Assembly (NCBI GenBank): GCA_017538795.1 | Contig: JAFYIE010000075.1 | Span: 1 to 64,000, forward strand | Direction of reading: 5' to 3' | Origin: Bacteroidales bacterium | GTDB lineage: Bacteria > Bacteroidota > Bacteroidia > Bacteroidales > F082 | Length of the DNA: 64,000 bases | Shown: positions 57,520 through 64,000 of the stretch, in pieces | How the letters are laid out: the number at the start of each line of letters is the position of its first letter | Position numbering within the stretch: the stretch's first letter is position 1 | Notes under the pieces: model-generated | Database searches by the model: none | What the model was told of the DNA's origin: nothing | What the model saw: the letters and a program-made list of their open reading frames with translations, nothing else | Made by a program: the position numbers and the translations under genes

Positions 57520-58500
57520 ATGTTTATAGGAGAGCTGATAGCTTTGTTTGTTGCCGTTTCGTGGACCGCCACCGCCTTGTTTGCGGAGGTCGGCTCGAAA
57601 CGCATGGGCTCTCTGCCGTTCAACACCATCCGCATGACGATGTCGCTGCTTTTTCTTGTGCTCACTCTGTGGCTCGTGATGGGCGTCCCGTATCCTCGTC
57701 ATGCTGATGGTGGAACGTGGCTGTGGCTGATTCTCTCAGGGTTAGTGGGCTATATCATCGGCGACTACTGCCTGATGCAGGGATACATATATATCGGCTC
57801 GCGTTTTGGCCAGCTTTTCATGACGCTGTCGGCACCGACGGCGGCTCTCACCGGAAGGTTGCTGCTTGGCGAGCACATGCGCCCGATAGCTGTCATTGGC
57901 ATGATTATAACTGTAAGCGGTATCGCGCTGTCAATACTCTCAAAAAGCGACGGTTCCGATAAACAGAAATTACATTTCAAGCTTCCTGCGAGAGGCATAT
58001 TTTATGCAGCGATGGCCGGCATCTGTCAAGGATTCGGCTTGGTGCTCAGCAAGGTCGGCCTGACGCATTACGACGCGGCGCTTGCAGCGTTAAACATTTC
58101 GCAAGACGCTGTTTTTGAAGGCGCCATACTACCGTTGCCAGTGAGCATCAGCGTGCCGTTTGCAGCGACCACTATTCGAGGTTATATCGGCCTGACGGGC
58201 TTTTTCTTGGCTTTGATTATCTTCAACAAAGACGGATTGAAGCAGTTGCATCACGCTGTTAACGACCGCAAGGCGATGTGGTGCGCACTGGCGTCGACCA
58301 TCTTCGGTCCGTTTATCGGAGTCAGCGCTTCGTTGCTTGCCACGCAGTACACCTCGACAGGCATAGCGCAGACGCTATTCGCCCTCACGCCAATCCTTAT
58401 CATCGCCCCGGCCGCGATACTTTTCAATCAGAAAGTCACTGTCCGCGAGGTCATAGGCGCTGTTATCAGCGTTGCTGGAGTGTGTTTGTTTTTTGTTTAA
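57520..58500 (+). CDS. EamA/DMT family transporter
   Basis: A 326-residue membrane protein with ten hydrophobic helices in two EamA repeats (about 2-140 and 160-325). LFAEVGSKRMGSLPFNTIRM, GDYCLMQGYIYIGSRFGQL and QYTSTGIAQTLFALTPI are typical. Probably exports metabolites; substrate unknown. Last gene of the rightward run, 17 bases after the protease. Confidence 0.87.
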   Translation: MFIGELIALFVAVSWTATALFAEVGSKRMGSLPFNTIRMTMSLLFLVLTLWLVMGVPYPRHADGGTWLWLILSGLVGYIIGDYCLMQGYIYIGSRFGQLFMTLSAPTAALTGRLLLGEHMRPIAVIGMIITVSGIALSILSKSDGSDKQKLHFKLPARGIFYAAMAGICQGFGLVLSKVGLTHYDAALAALNISQDAVFEGAILPLPVSISVPFAATTIRGYIGLTGFFLALIIFNKDGLKQLHHAVNDRKAMWCALASTIFGPFIGVSASLLATQYTSTGIAQTLFALTPILIIAPAAILFNQKVTVREVIGAVISVAGVCLFFV

Positions 58501-58509
58501 GAGGCTGAC

Positions 58510-58779
58510 TTATGCTGCTGCCAGAATAAACAACACCAACCATGCCAGGATTCCTATTGTAACAATCGCCAGTATGCTTCCGAGGCACCCCCAGTTGCGG
58601 TCGCCATCAGGCAGTTTATCCGATAAAAGGCAGAAAATCAATCCCACAAGCGGTGTAAACAACACTGAAAGGAAGAATGCCCATCCGAAGCCGATGCGGC
58701 GTCTTGCGCCTACCAGTCCGACTAAAGCGGCGACAAAAGTGTCAGAGATAAGACCGAAGAGTAATAATGTCAAGCCCAT
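58510..58779 (-). CDS. Small hypothetical membrane protein
   Basis: An 89-residue protein with three predicted helices (about 1-20, 30-50, 65-88) and an RRR loop after helix 1. Helix 2 ends near LSDKLPDGDRNWGCLGS. No family recognised with certainty. Own -7 element at 58797-58804; convergent with the EamA gene. Confidence 0.65.
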   Translation of the reverse strand: MGLTLLLFGLISDTFVAALVGLVGARRRIGFGWAFFLSVLFTPLVGLIFCLLSDKLPDGDRNWGCLGSILAIVTIGILAWLVLFILAAA

Positions 58780-58796
58780 AATGTCATAATTTGATG

Positions 58797-58804
58797 CAAA
58801 GATA
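58797..58804 (-). promoter_or_regulatory. -7 promoter element for the small membrane protein
   Basis: TATCTTTG on the - strand, 17 bases upstream of the start at 58779. Confidence 0.65.
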
Positions 58805-58822
58805 AAAACTATTTTTAAATAA

Positions 58823-59659
58823 TTACAAAATTGATAAAATTATCTCTTTTCCGATTTCCATTTTTGAGAAAGCGAATATTCTTTTTCCTAAATCTTTTAA
58901 TGAGGCGCCGATATGATATACTTCATTGTCAATAATCATAAATCTGTCATGAGATTTATTGAACTGCTTAATGTTTATTGGCTGATACTGGGAATTGTGC
59001 TTTTTTAAATCCAGTTTAAGATTCTCAGAAATATGAGCTGTGTAAATCGTCGCTGAAACATTGTTTTCTCGTTTGTTTAGAATTTTTAGAACCGAATCAT
59101 CAACATAATTATCAATTAGTATAATTTCGTTCTTTGCTTTTCTTACTAAATCAGAGATGAAGTTATAGGCATCGAATATTTGTCCATCATGGAAAATGCC
59201 TTCTACTGGTGGTAGCGATGTTTTAACAAAGAAATCTATTTTTTTGTCATGTTCTGCAACTTTTTGCTCCAAGTAAACAATACGTTGGTGAACGGCATAG
59301 CCTCTTAGTAAATAATCTTTTAAGACACTATTAGCCCACTGACGGAATTTCGTTGCACTTGCAGAGCTTACTCTATACCCGACAGAAAGTATTGCATCTA
59401 AATTATAGTGTTTCACAGTTCTTGTAACCCGACGATTTCCTTCAAGTCGAACTACCGAGAAATTCTCGGAGGTTGAATCGGAGTCAATTTCATGTTCTTC
59501 ATAAATGTTTTTTAGATGTAAACTTATATTGTCTGTTGAACAGTCAAACAATATGGCCATTTGTGTTTGTGTCAGCCACACTGTTTCATCAGAAACCTTA
59601 ACTTCAAGTTTAACGTTACTACTCTCTGTTTTGTAAACAACAACATTGTGATTATCCAT
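58823..59659 (-). CDS. RhuM family protein with PLD-like C-terminal domain
   Basis: A 278-residue protein. The N-terminal 130 residues have the RhuM pattern: VWLTQTQMAILFDCSTDNISLH in parts (a winged-helix-like segment), RRVTRTVKHYNLDAILSVGYRV and KFRQWANSVLKDYL. After a short linker, residues about 150-278 resemble a phospholipase D/toxin-like half: NEIILIDNYVDDS and HDRFMIIDN, an HxRx4D version of the HxKx4D motif, with IYHIGASLKDLGK-like ending. The function of RhuM is unsettled; it is common in islands. Its codons are AT-rich relative to the left part of the window, suggesting transfer. Confidence 0.82.
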   Translation of the reverse strand: MDNHNVVVYKTESSNVKLEVKVSDETVWLTQTQMAILFDCSTDNISLHLKNIYEEHEIDSDSTSENFSVVRLEGNRRVTRTVKHYNLDAILSVGYRVSSASATKFRQWANSVLKDYLLRGYAVHQRIVYLEQKVAEHDKKIDFFVKTSLPPVEGIFHDGQIFDAYNFISDLVRKAKNEIILIDNYVDDSVLKILNKRENNVSATIYTAHISENLKLDLKKHNSQYQPINIKQFNKSHDRFMIIDNEVYHIGASLKDLGKRIFAFSKMEIGKEIILSIL

Positions 59660-59707
59660 TTTTTACAATTTTAAAAGATTTCAAAAATAATGTCGAATTC
59701 TCTGCTG

Positions 59708-59715
59708 CAAAATTA
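59708..59715 (-). promoter_or_regulatory. -7 promoter element for the RhuM gene
   Basis: TAATTTTG on the - strand matches TAnnTTTG, 48 bases upstream of the RhuM start. Confidence 0.55.
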
Positions 59716-59725
59716 AGTCATAATT

Positions 59726-59806
59726 CCTTCTGTGTCAAGGATTTTAGTGTTAAATTTTGTTAACAAAAGTTGCGGGATTTTGGAGGAAATCTTAAAAATT
59801 TTTAAC
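59726..59806. repeat. Direct repeat, left copy (about 80 bases)
   Basis: Aligns with 60051-60130 at an offset of 324-325 bases, with one indel and about 15 changes; the core (AAGGATTTTAGTGTTAAATT) is identical. In this copy the position matching the right copy's -7 element is altered (GGATTTTG). Part of the 591-base gene-free stretch 59660-60250. Confidence 0.85.
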
Positions 59807-59830
59807 AATTATTATGCCTTATCAGGCGAG

Positions 59831-60004
59831 ATTTTTGTTCCTTTTCCCTTGATGGAAAATGAACCAAAAAGATCAAGGCCCGATTAATCGGCCCCCGCTT
59901 AGTCCGGCTTTTAGGCCTTCGCTGCCCCGCAATCGGGCCGGGCCATCGCGCCGCAGAGCGAAGTGGGGGCGAAGCCATGATGGAGGGACGCACGCTGTGC
60001 GTCC
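59831..60004. other. GC-rich, hairpin-rich noncoding element between direct repeats
   Basis: Three successive inverted repeats: 59831-59870 (GTTC-TTTTCC with GGAAAA-GAAC, extended by T/A runs), 59877-59885 with 59931-59939 (GGCCCGATT/AATCGGGCC), and 59986-60004 (GGACGCAC/GTGCGTCC, 3-base loop). GC content is far above the flanks, which are about 70-75% A+T. No promoter or T tract is evident. It looks like a repetitive palindromic (REP/MITE-like) element or a structured RNA. A 63-codon frame across it on the - strand is probably not a gene. Confidence 0.65.
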
Positions 60005-60050
60005 GACAAAATTTTAATTAATTATGAACCATATATATTATATCATGATA

Positions 60051-60130
60051 CCTTATTTGTTAAGGATTTTAGTGTTAAATTTTTTTACAAAAGTTGCATA
60101 TTTTTGCAATAAATCTTAAAAAATTTTAAT
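60051..60130. repeat. Direct repeat, right copy (about 80 bases)
   Basis: Second copy of the repeat at 59726-59806. This copy contains an intact TATTTTTG at 60099-60106 and lies upstream of the methyltransferase gene. Confidence 0.85.
60099..60106 (+). promoter_or_regulatory. Candidate -7 promoter element upstream of the methyltransferase (distal)
   Basis: TATTTTTG matches TAnnTTTG, 144 bases upstream of ATG 60251, inside the right direct repeat. Confidence 0.5.
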
Positions 60131-60170
60131 ATTTCTCGCTTTTTCTTGCAAATCAATGTCTTTTTTTATT

Positions 60171-60178
60171 TAATTTTG
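60171..60178 (+). promoter_or_regulatory. -7 promoter element of the restriction-modification operon (proximal)
   Basis: TAATTTTG matches TAnnTTTG, with TTG at 60146-60148 about 22 bases upstream. It would give a leader of about 65 bases to ATG 60251. Confidence 0.6.
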
Positions 60179-60250
60179 TAGTGTCGTAAAACAATAATAG
60201 ATATAGCCATAAATATCTGGTTCGATTTTGATTTTGTAAGTATTGATTCA

Positions 60251-61495
60251 ATGATGAAGAAACATCATATTAAAGTGGTAGAGTTATTTGCTGGTGTAGG
60301 TGGATTTCGCATCGGCCTAGAAAAAGCTTCAGATGCTTATGATACTATTTGGAATAATCAGTGGGAACCGTCAACTGTTCGACAAGATGCTTCAATAATA
60401 TACCAAGCTAGGTTTGGCTCAAAAGGTCATTCTAACAAGGATATAAATACAATTAAAACATCGATTATTCCAAATCATGATTTGTTAGTTGGAGGATTCC
60501 CTTGTCAAGATTATTCAGTTGCCGCTTCTTTGAGTCGTTCAGGTGGTATTGAGGGTAAGAAAGGCGTGCTTTGGTGGCAGATTTATCGTATTTTAAATGA
60601 AAAAGGAGAAAAAAGACCCAAATACATTTTCTTTGAGAATGTTGATCGCCTTTTGAAATCACCAGCTAATCAACGAGGACGTGATTTTGCTATCATTCTC
60701 GCGTCTTTGGCAGATTTGGGATATGTGGTAGAATGGCGCATAATCAACGCAGGTGAATATGGCATGCCTCAGAAAAGAAGTAGAACATATATTGTTGGAT
60801 ATCAAAAAGGTTCTGTTATAGCTCGGAAGATAGAGACTATGGAAGAGTGGGTAAGGAACTCTGGTGTAATGGCCCAAGCATTTAAATTCAATCCAAAAGC
60901 TAATACGGAAGCGGTATTTGATATTAATGGATCTGTTCAGGAAGTTTCTGATTTGTTTAATAAAGGAAAAAAAGACGGCCCTTTTAGAAATGCAGGTTTG
61001 ATGATGGATCGCCACGTATATACAGTTGATGCGGAGGCTGTCTATACGGGACAACGCATGACACTAGGCGATATATTAATTGATGAAGAACTGGTTCCTG
61101 AAGAGTTCTTTATTTCAGAAGAAGATTTGTCAAAATGGAAATATGAAAAGGGGGCAAAAAAGATTGAACGGGTTGCAAAGGGAGGCTTTAGATATTTATT
61201 TTCAGAGGGCGGTATGACTTTTCCTGATAATCTTAATCAACCATCCCGAACTATTATTACGGGAGAAGGCGGCAAATCACCGTCACGTTTTAAACATGTA
61301 GTACAAACAAAATCAGGTAGATATCGTCGCTTAACTCCTATCGAGCTTGAACGTTTGAATATGTTTCCAGATAACCATACTTTATGTCTAGGAGTATCTG
61401 ACGGGCGACGTGCGTTTTTGATGGGTAATGCTTTAGTTTGTGGTGTTGTAGAACAGATAGGAAAGAGTCTCTATCATTTCATATATGATGAATAA
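60251..61495 (+). CDS. DNA (cytosine-5) methyltransferase of a restriction-modification-type operon
   Basis: A 414-residue C5 methylase. Motif I is ELFAGVGGFRIGLE, motif IV GGFPCQDYS with catalytic Cys85, motif VI FFENVDRLL with Glu129, motif VIII near VVEWRIINAGEYGMPQKR, and motifs IX/X RRLTPIELERLNMFPD and MGNALVCGVV. The target-recognition region (about 200-330) is divergent, so the site is not readable. ATG 60254 is an equally good start. It modifies DNA, presumably to protect it from the products of the genes that follow 41 bases downstream. Codons are AT-rich. Confidence 0.95.
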   Translation: MMKKHHIKVVELFAGVGGFRIGLEKASDAYDTIWNNQWEPSTVRQDASIIYQARFGSKGHSNKDINTIKTSIIPNHDLLVGGFPCQDYSVAASLSRSGGIEGKKGVLWWQIYRILNEKGEKRPKYIFFENVDRLLKSPANQRGRDFAIILASLADLGYVVEWRIINAGEYGMPQKRSRTYIVGYQKGSVIARKIETMEEWVRNSGVMAQAFKFNPKANTEAVFDINGSVQEVSDLFNKGKKDGPFRNAGLMMDRHVYTVDAEAVYTGQRMTLGDILIDEELVPEEFFISEEDLSKWKYEKGAKKIERVAKGGFRYLFSEGGMTFPDNLNQPSRTIITGEGGKSPSRFKHVVQTKSGRYRRLTPIELERLNMFPDNHTLCLGVSDGRRAFLMGNALVCGVVEQIGKSLYHFIYDE

Positions 61496-61536
61496 CTAGT
61501 ATTATTAAAGCGAGTAATAACAATAACACTATAAAT

Positions 61537-63006
61537 ATGGGAAAAAGAGTTGTCAAAAATTATCCTTCTCCTAGATTGATGGAGACAATAGGCGCGACCA
61601 ATCAAACTCCACAAGAAGCTATTGGAGAACTTGTGGCCAATTGTTTTGATGCCAGATGCAATAAGGAAAAACTTCATATTTCCATTGATATGAGGAACAA
61701 TCGTATTGTTGTTATGGATGATGGAAGAGGAATGACTTCAGAGATACTGGAAAAAGCCGTTTGTATAGCGGAAGATATGTCTAAGTACCTTGAAAGAGGT
61801 GAAGAAACAAAAGGACACTTCGGTATGGGATTCAAGACATCCTGCTCCACATTGGGCGATTTTTATGAAATTTATACAAGACCATATGGTGAGAATTTAG
61901 AGTATCATACATCCTTTGATATAAAAGATTACAGTACCCGTCCTTCCGGGTCAGATGCTTGGGATATTATCATTGAGGATGGCAGGCCTAATGTTTCCTC
62001 TCCGCTGAAGACAGCAACTCATGGAACGGCTTTCGTAATTAGTATGCTGAAGATTAAGGATTTTCCAGTGAGCGCCGTTCTTGAATATATTGGAAATGCT
62101 TTTAAAGGACATATCGAAGGAGGTGATGAAATTACAATTATAGATGAAACTGGTAGTTATCCAGCAACACCCAAGAAATACAAATTCATTAAGGGGACTA
62201 AAGTGATAATTGACGAGACGTTTGGACCTAAGGGCAAGTATCACATTACGGGATGGGTCGCAATTGATTCCCAAACACATAACGATGGTTTTTACGGTTT
62301 TAATATATACAGGAGAGGCCAGCTTGTTGTTACACATGATAAGTCTTGGTTCAGGGCGCACTTAATGACTAGCCGTATTATTGGAGAGGTGAACATGGAT
62401 TTCCTTGATGCGACTTTCTATAAACAAGGTGTGCAACATTCTGAGGATTGGGAATATGTGAAAATCCATATGAGAGAATACCTCAAAGGAATTGTGACGG
62501 CATCGTACGACCTCAGTAGAAAGGGTAATGTTAATAAATCTTCGGAACGTAATACAATTATTGCTCAGTTGGACAAAGAATATGCGGTTGAAAACGAAGA
62601 GGGTAATACTCCGATAAGCACTAATGATAACATTGTAGAAGAAGAGTCTAAACCAATTGTCAGTATTAACAACACTGTAAAAAGTATTGTTACAGAAAAA
62701 TCACTTGTGCTGGAAGATGGAAATGAGATACAAATTACATTTGTAGAGAAGGAGGAAGATGGTCATGATGTCGGTCCATATGATTTTATATTCGATGACA
62801 TTATGAGGGAGCCGCAAGAATTGCAAGTTATTGTATATAAGAATCATCCTCTTTGGCGCAAAAAAATTGATAGCGAGGTAAGGAAAATAATAGCCACCTC
62901 TGATGCAATATATCGTGCTCTTGTTGACTATTTTGACGTAGATTCAAGGAAAGCGTTAAAGATTAGGAATGAATGGGTTGCCAAAAGAACTGAATCAATG
63001 AAATAG
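61537..63006 (+). CDS. GHKL ATPase, MORC/paraMORC-like
   Basis: A 489-residue ATPase of the gyrase/Hsp90/histidine kinase/MutL fold. The Bergerat motifs are clear: N box EAIGELVANCFDA (Glu31, Asn35, Asp38), G1 DDGRGM (61-66) and G2 KGHFGMGFKTS (92-102). The following 140 residues, with KGTKVIIDETFG and VAIDSQTHNDGFYGFNIYRRGQLV, fit an S5-type transducer. Residues 350-400 are low-complexity acidic; the tail (about 440-489) is helical. Known MORC-like prokaryotic proteins sit in restriction systems with methylase, SF2 helicase and nuclease, as here. The 41-base gap and single direction imply one operon. No histidine-kinase phospho-His domain is present. Confidence 0.88.
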   Translation: MGKRVVKNYPSPRLMETIGATNQTPQEAIGELVANCFDARCNKEKLHISIDMRNNRIVVMDDGRGMTSEILEKAVCIAEDMSKYLERGEETKGHFGMGFKTSCSTLGDFYEIYTRPYGENLEYHTSFDIKDYSTRPSGSDAWDIIIEDGRPNVSSPLKTATHGTAFVISMLKIKDFPVSAVLEYIGNAFKGHIEGGDEITIIDETGSYPATPKKYKFIKGTKVIIDETFGPKGKYHITGWVAIDSQTHNDGFYGFNIYRRGQLVVTHDKSWFRAHLMTSRIIGEVNMDFLDATFYKQGVQHSEDWEYVKIHMREYLKGIVTASYDLSRKGNVNKSSERNTIIAQLDKEYAVENEEGNTPISTNDNIVEEESKPIVSINNTVKSIVTEKSLVLEDGNEIQITFVEKEEDGHDVGPYDFIFDDIMREPQELQVIVYKNHPLWRKKIDSEVRKIIATSDAIYRALVDYFDVDSRKALKIRNEWVAKRTESMK

Positions 63007-63008
63007 CT

Positions 63009-63647
63009 ATGGAAAAAATCGATGTCTTAGTAATAATTAAAAAGACTTGGGACAATGAAGATCTTAGTCTTGAAGATAAGATAATCACTATATCTGATGC
63101 GTTTTATTCGGTTGGACTTGATATAGCGACTACTGCAAACTATATAAAGGCTACTCCGGCAGAATTTGATGCTTTTTTATCTTTAAGTAATCTTGATGAC
63201 GACATAATCAGGATGATTTCAGAAGCAAATCCTCCCAAGACAACTTGGCCGCTGTTGGCTAGTGGTAATGATGATGAGATTAAGAAAGCACTAGAAGCGT
63301 TGACAACTCCATCTAGGCCGAAGAATGAATCTATCAGCGAGTATGTGTTTCAACAGATGATTGAGATAGCTGGAGATACTCCTGATCAGATTATCTCTCA
63401 ACTAACTGGAGATGATTTGTTCTATTTGGCTAATAAAGCCAAGAACTTCAATATGGAAGATAAGAAGATTAAATTTTTATATAGCGTGGCTGGACAGAAG
63501 AAAAGAGGGAAAGTGTTGAGCGAAAAACAAATAGAAGTGGTGATAAGCATATTTAAAGACTTGGCGGATAATAACGTCATACAACGCAATAGCATCGATA
63601 ATGACAAAGAATTGTGTGACAAAGTGTTGGACGCCATAGATAGATGA
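63009..63647 (+). CDS. Uncharacterised protein of the restriction-type operon
   Basis: A 212-residue soluble protein that starts 2 bases after the ATPase stop and overlaps the next gene by ATGA. I do not recognise the family. Residues 1-70 look helical with a possible helix-turn-helix (LEDKIITISDAFYSVGLDIATTANYIKATPAEFD in parts); 100-210 is helical and charged, with an IISQLTGDDLFYLANKAKNF segment. No nuclease or helicase motif is evident. Its tight position suggests an obligate component such as an adaptor or a DNA-binding subunit. Confidence 0.75.
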   Translation: MEKIDVLVIIKKTWDNEDLSLEDKIITISDAFYSVGLDIATTANYIKATPAEFDAFLSLSNLDDDIIRMISEANPPKTTWPLLASGNDDEIKKALEALTTPSRPKNESISEYVFQQMIEIAGDTPDQIISQLTGDDLFYLANKAKNFNMEDKKIKFLYSVAGQKKRGKVLSEKQIEVVISIFKDLADNNVIQRNSIDNDKELCDKVLDAIDR

Positions 63648-64000
63648 TTATGGGACTCAAAGATATAGACATAAAAGTTAGCTATGCAGGTAAGGGAGAA
63701 GATATTTTAAAACATTTCCTATTGCCTTCAATAGATGCATGTGTCCGCTATGATAGAGTCACAAGCTTTTATACAGTCGAATCATTGTTGGCAATTTCCC
63801 AAGGAATTGATTCCCTTTACAAGAAACATGGAAAGATGAGGCTGATTATTGGCATCCATAGTTTTCCTGGAGAATTTGTCGATGCTGTGACAAGAAAAAA
63901 GTATTTAGAGAACCAAATATCAGAAATTAGGGAACAGCTGAGATTAGGAATAGAATCGATAAAGGATAACTTAGAAAAAAGACGTCTTGCAACAATTGCA
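63644..64000 (+). CDS. PLD-like protein, N-terminal part (truncated by window end)
   Basis: Open to the window end, 119 codons visible, starting at ATG 63644 (overlapping the previous stop) or ATG 63650. The visible part, with LKHFLLPSIDACVRYDRVTSFYTVESLLAI and LIIGIHSFPGEFVDAV shown here in parts, resembles the N-terminal phospholipase-D-fold region of DEAD/SNF2-type helicases in restriction systems (exposed strand RLIIGIHS, charged helix after it). The helicase part would lie beyond the window. It is the predicted effector of the operon; this is inference until the rest is read. Confidence 0.7.
   Translation, partial: MIMGLKDIDIKVSYAGKGEDILKHFLLPSIDACVRYDRVTSFYTVESLLAISQGIDSLYKKHGKMRLIIGIHSFPGEFVDAVTRKKYLENQISEIREQLRLGIESIKDNLEKRRLATIA

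Noticed and set aside
59802..59993. A 63-codon frame on the - strand over the GC-rich hairpin element
   Set aside because: Its translation is mainly read from inverted-repeat arms and is Arg/Pro-rich; no promoter or conserved start is visible. A structured noncoding element explains the sequence better.
60251..64000. DISARM defence system
   Set aside because: A C5 methylase and a PLD-like protein would fit, but DISARM has no GHKL ATPase and no DUF1998 gene is visible here. The MORC-type restriction class fits better.

Overview
The window reads as chromosome from an anaerobic, T9SS-bearing member of the Bacteroidales (phylum Bacteroidota). Four things support this: repeated Bacteroidota-type -7 promoter elements (TAnnTTTG) upstream of genes on both strands; no obvious Shine-Dalgarno sequences; families typical of the phylum (DUF5686 outer-membrane proteins, tricorn-like S41 proteases, a T9SS sorting tail on a giant glycosidase, a TamB-like protein); and anaerobic redox genes (Hdr-like cluster, polyferredoxin, arginine deiminase). 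The species cannot be fixed from sequence alone.

Layout. 1-345: tRNA-Ser(GCU), two identical tRNA-Pro(UGG) genes and a shared bidirectional terminator. 342-17255: a 2088-residue mosaic GH2 enzyme, speA, a BadF-type sugar kinase, two DUF5686 outer-membrane proteins around a nitroreductase, and glmS. 17430-23277: a one-direction operon of five heterodisulfide-reductase-like subunits (HdrC, HdrB, HdrA, ferredoxin, membrane HdrE/D fusion) and an acyltransferase. 23281-33957: EF-G, a sodium symporter, a threonine aldolase, then a leftward operon of a membrane protein, ligA, a NapH/NapG-like polyferredoxin and an Fe-S aldo/keto reductase. 34108-46463: beta-galactosidase, peptide transporter, MazG-like protein, arginine deiminase, tRNA editing protein, pseudouridine synthase, split transketolase, dgt and tsaD. 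46476-58779: a rightward run of TamB, an AddA/UvrD helicase-nuclease, a tricorn-like protease and an EamA transporter, then a small membrane protein. 58823-64000: an AT-richer accessory region with a RhuM protein, a 591-base gap holding a hairpin-rich GC-rich element between direct repeats, and the start of a restriction-modification-like operon: C5 cytosine methyltransferase, GHKL (MORC/paraMORC-like) ATPase, an unknown 212-residue protein and a PLD-like protein that runs off the window.

The two signals I consider most worth pursuing are these. First, a family of degenerate tandem repeats with a strict 7-base period at seven gene ends; every array contains the stop codon of at least one adjacent gene, and two convergent pairs have both stops inside the array. 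Because 7 is not a multiple of 3 and the unit carries a stop triplet, three units close all frames. Second, the methyltransferase-GHKL ATPase-unknown-PLD operon at the right edge, which fits the MORC-type restriction systems but has an unrecognised third component. The Hdr-like operon is a third candidate for an undescribed membrane electron-transfer complex.

Several obvious open reading frames begin at upstream TTG codons or run through their own promoter; I moved those starts to the first credible ATG (GH2, BadF, DUF5686-1, glmS, HdrA, acyltransferase, tRNA editing protein, transketolase C-half, tsaD).
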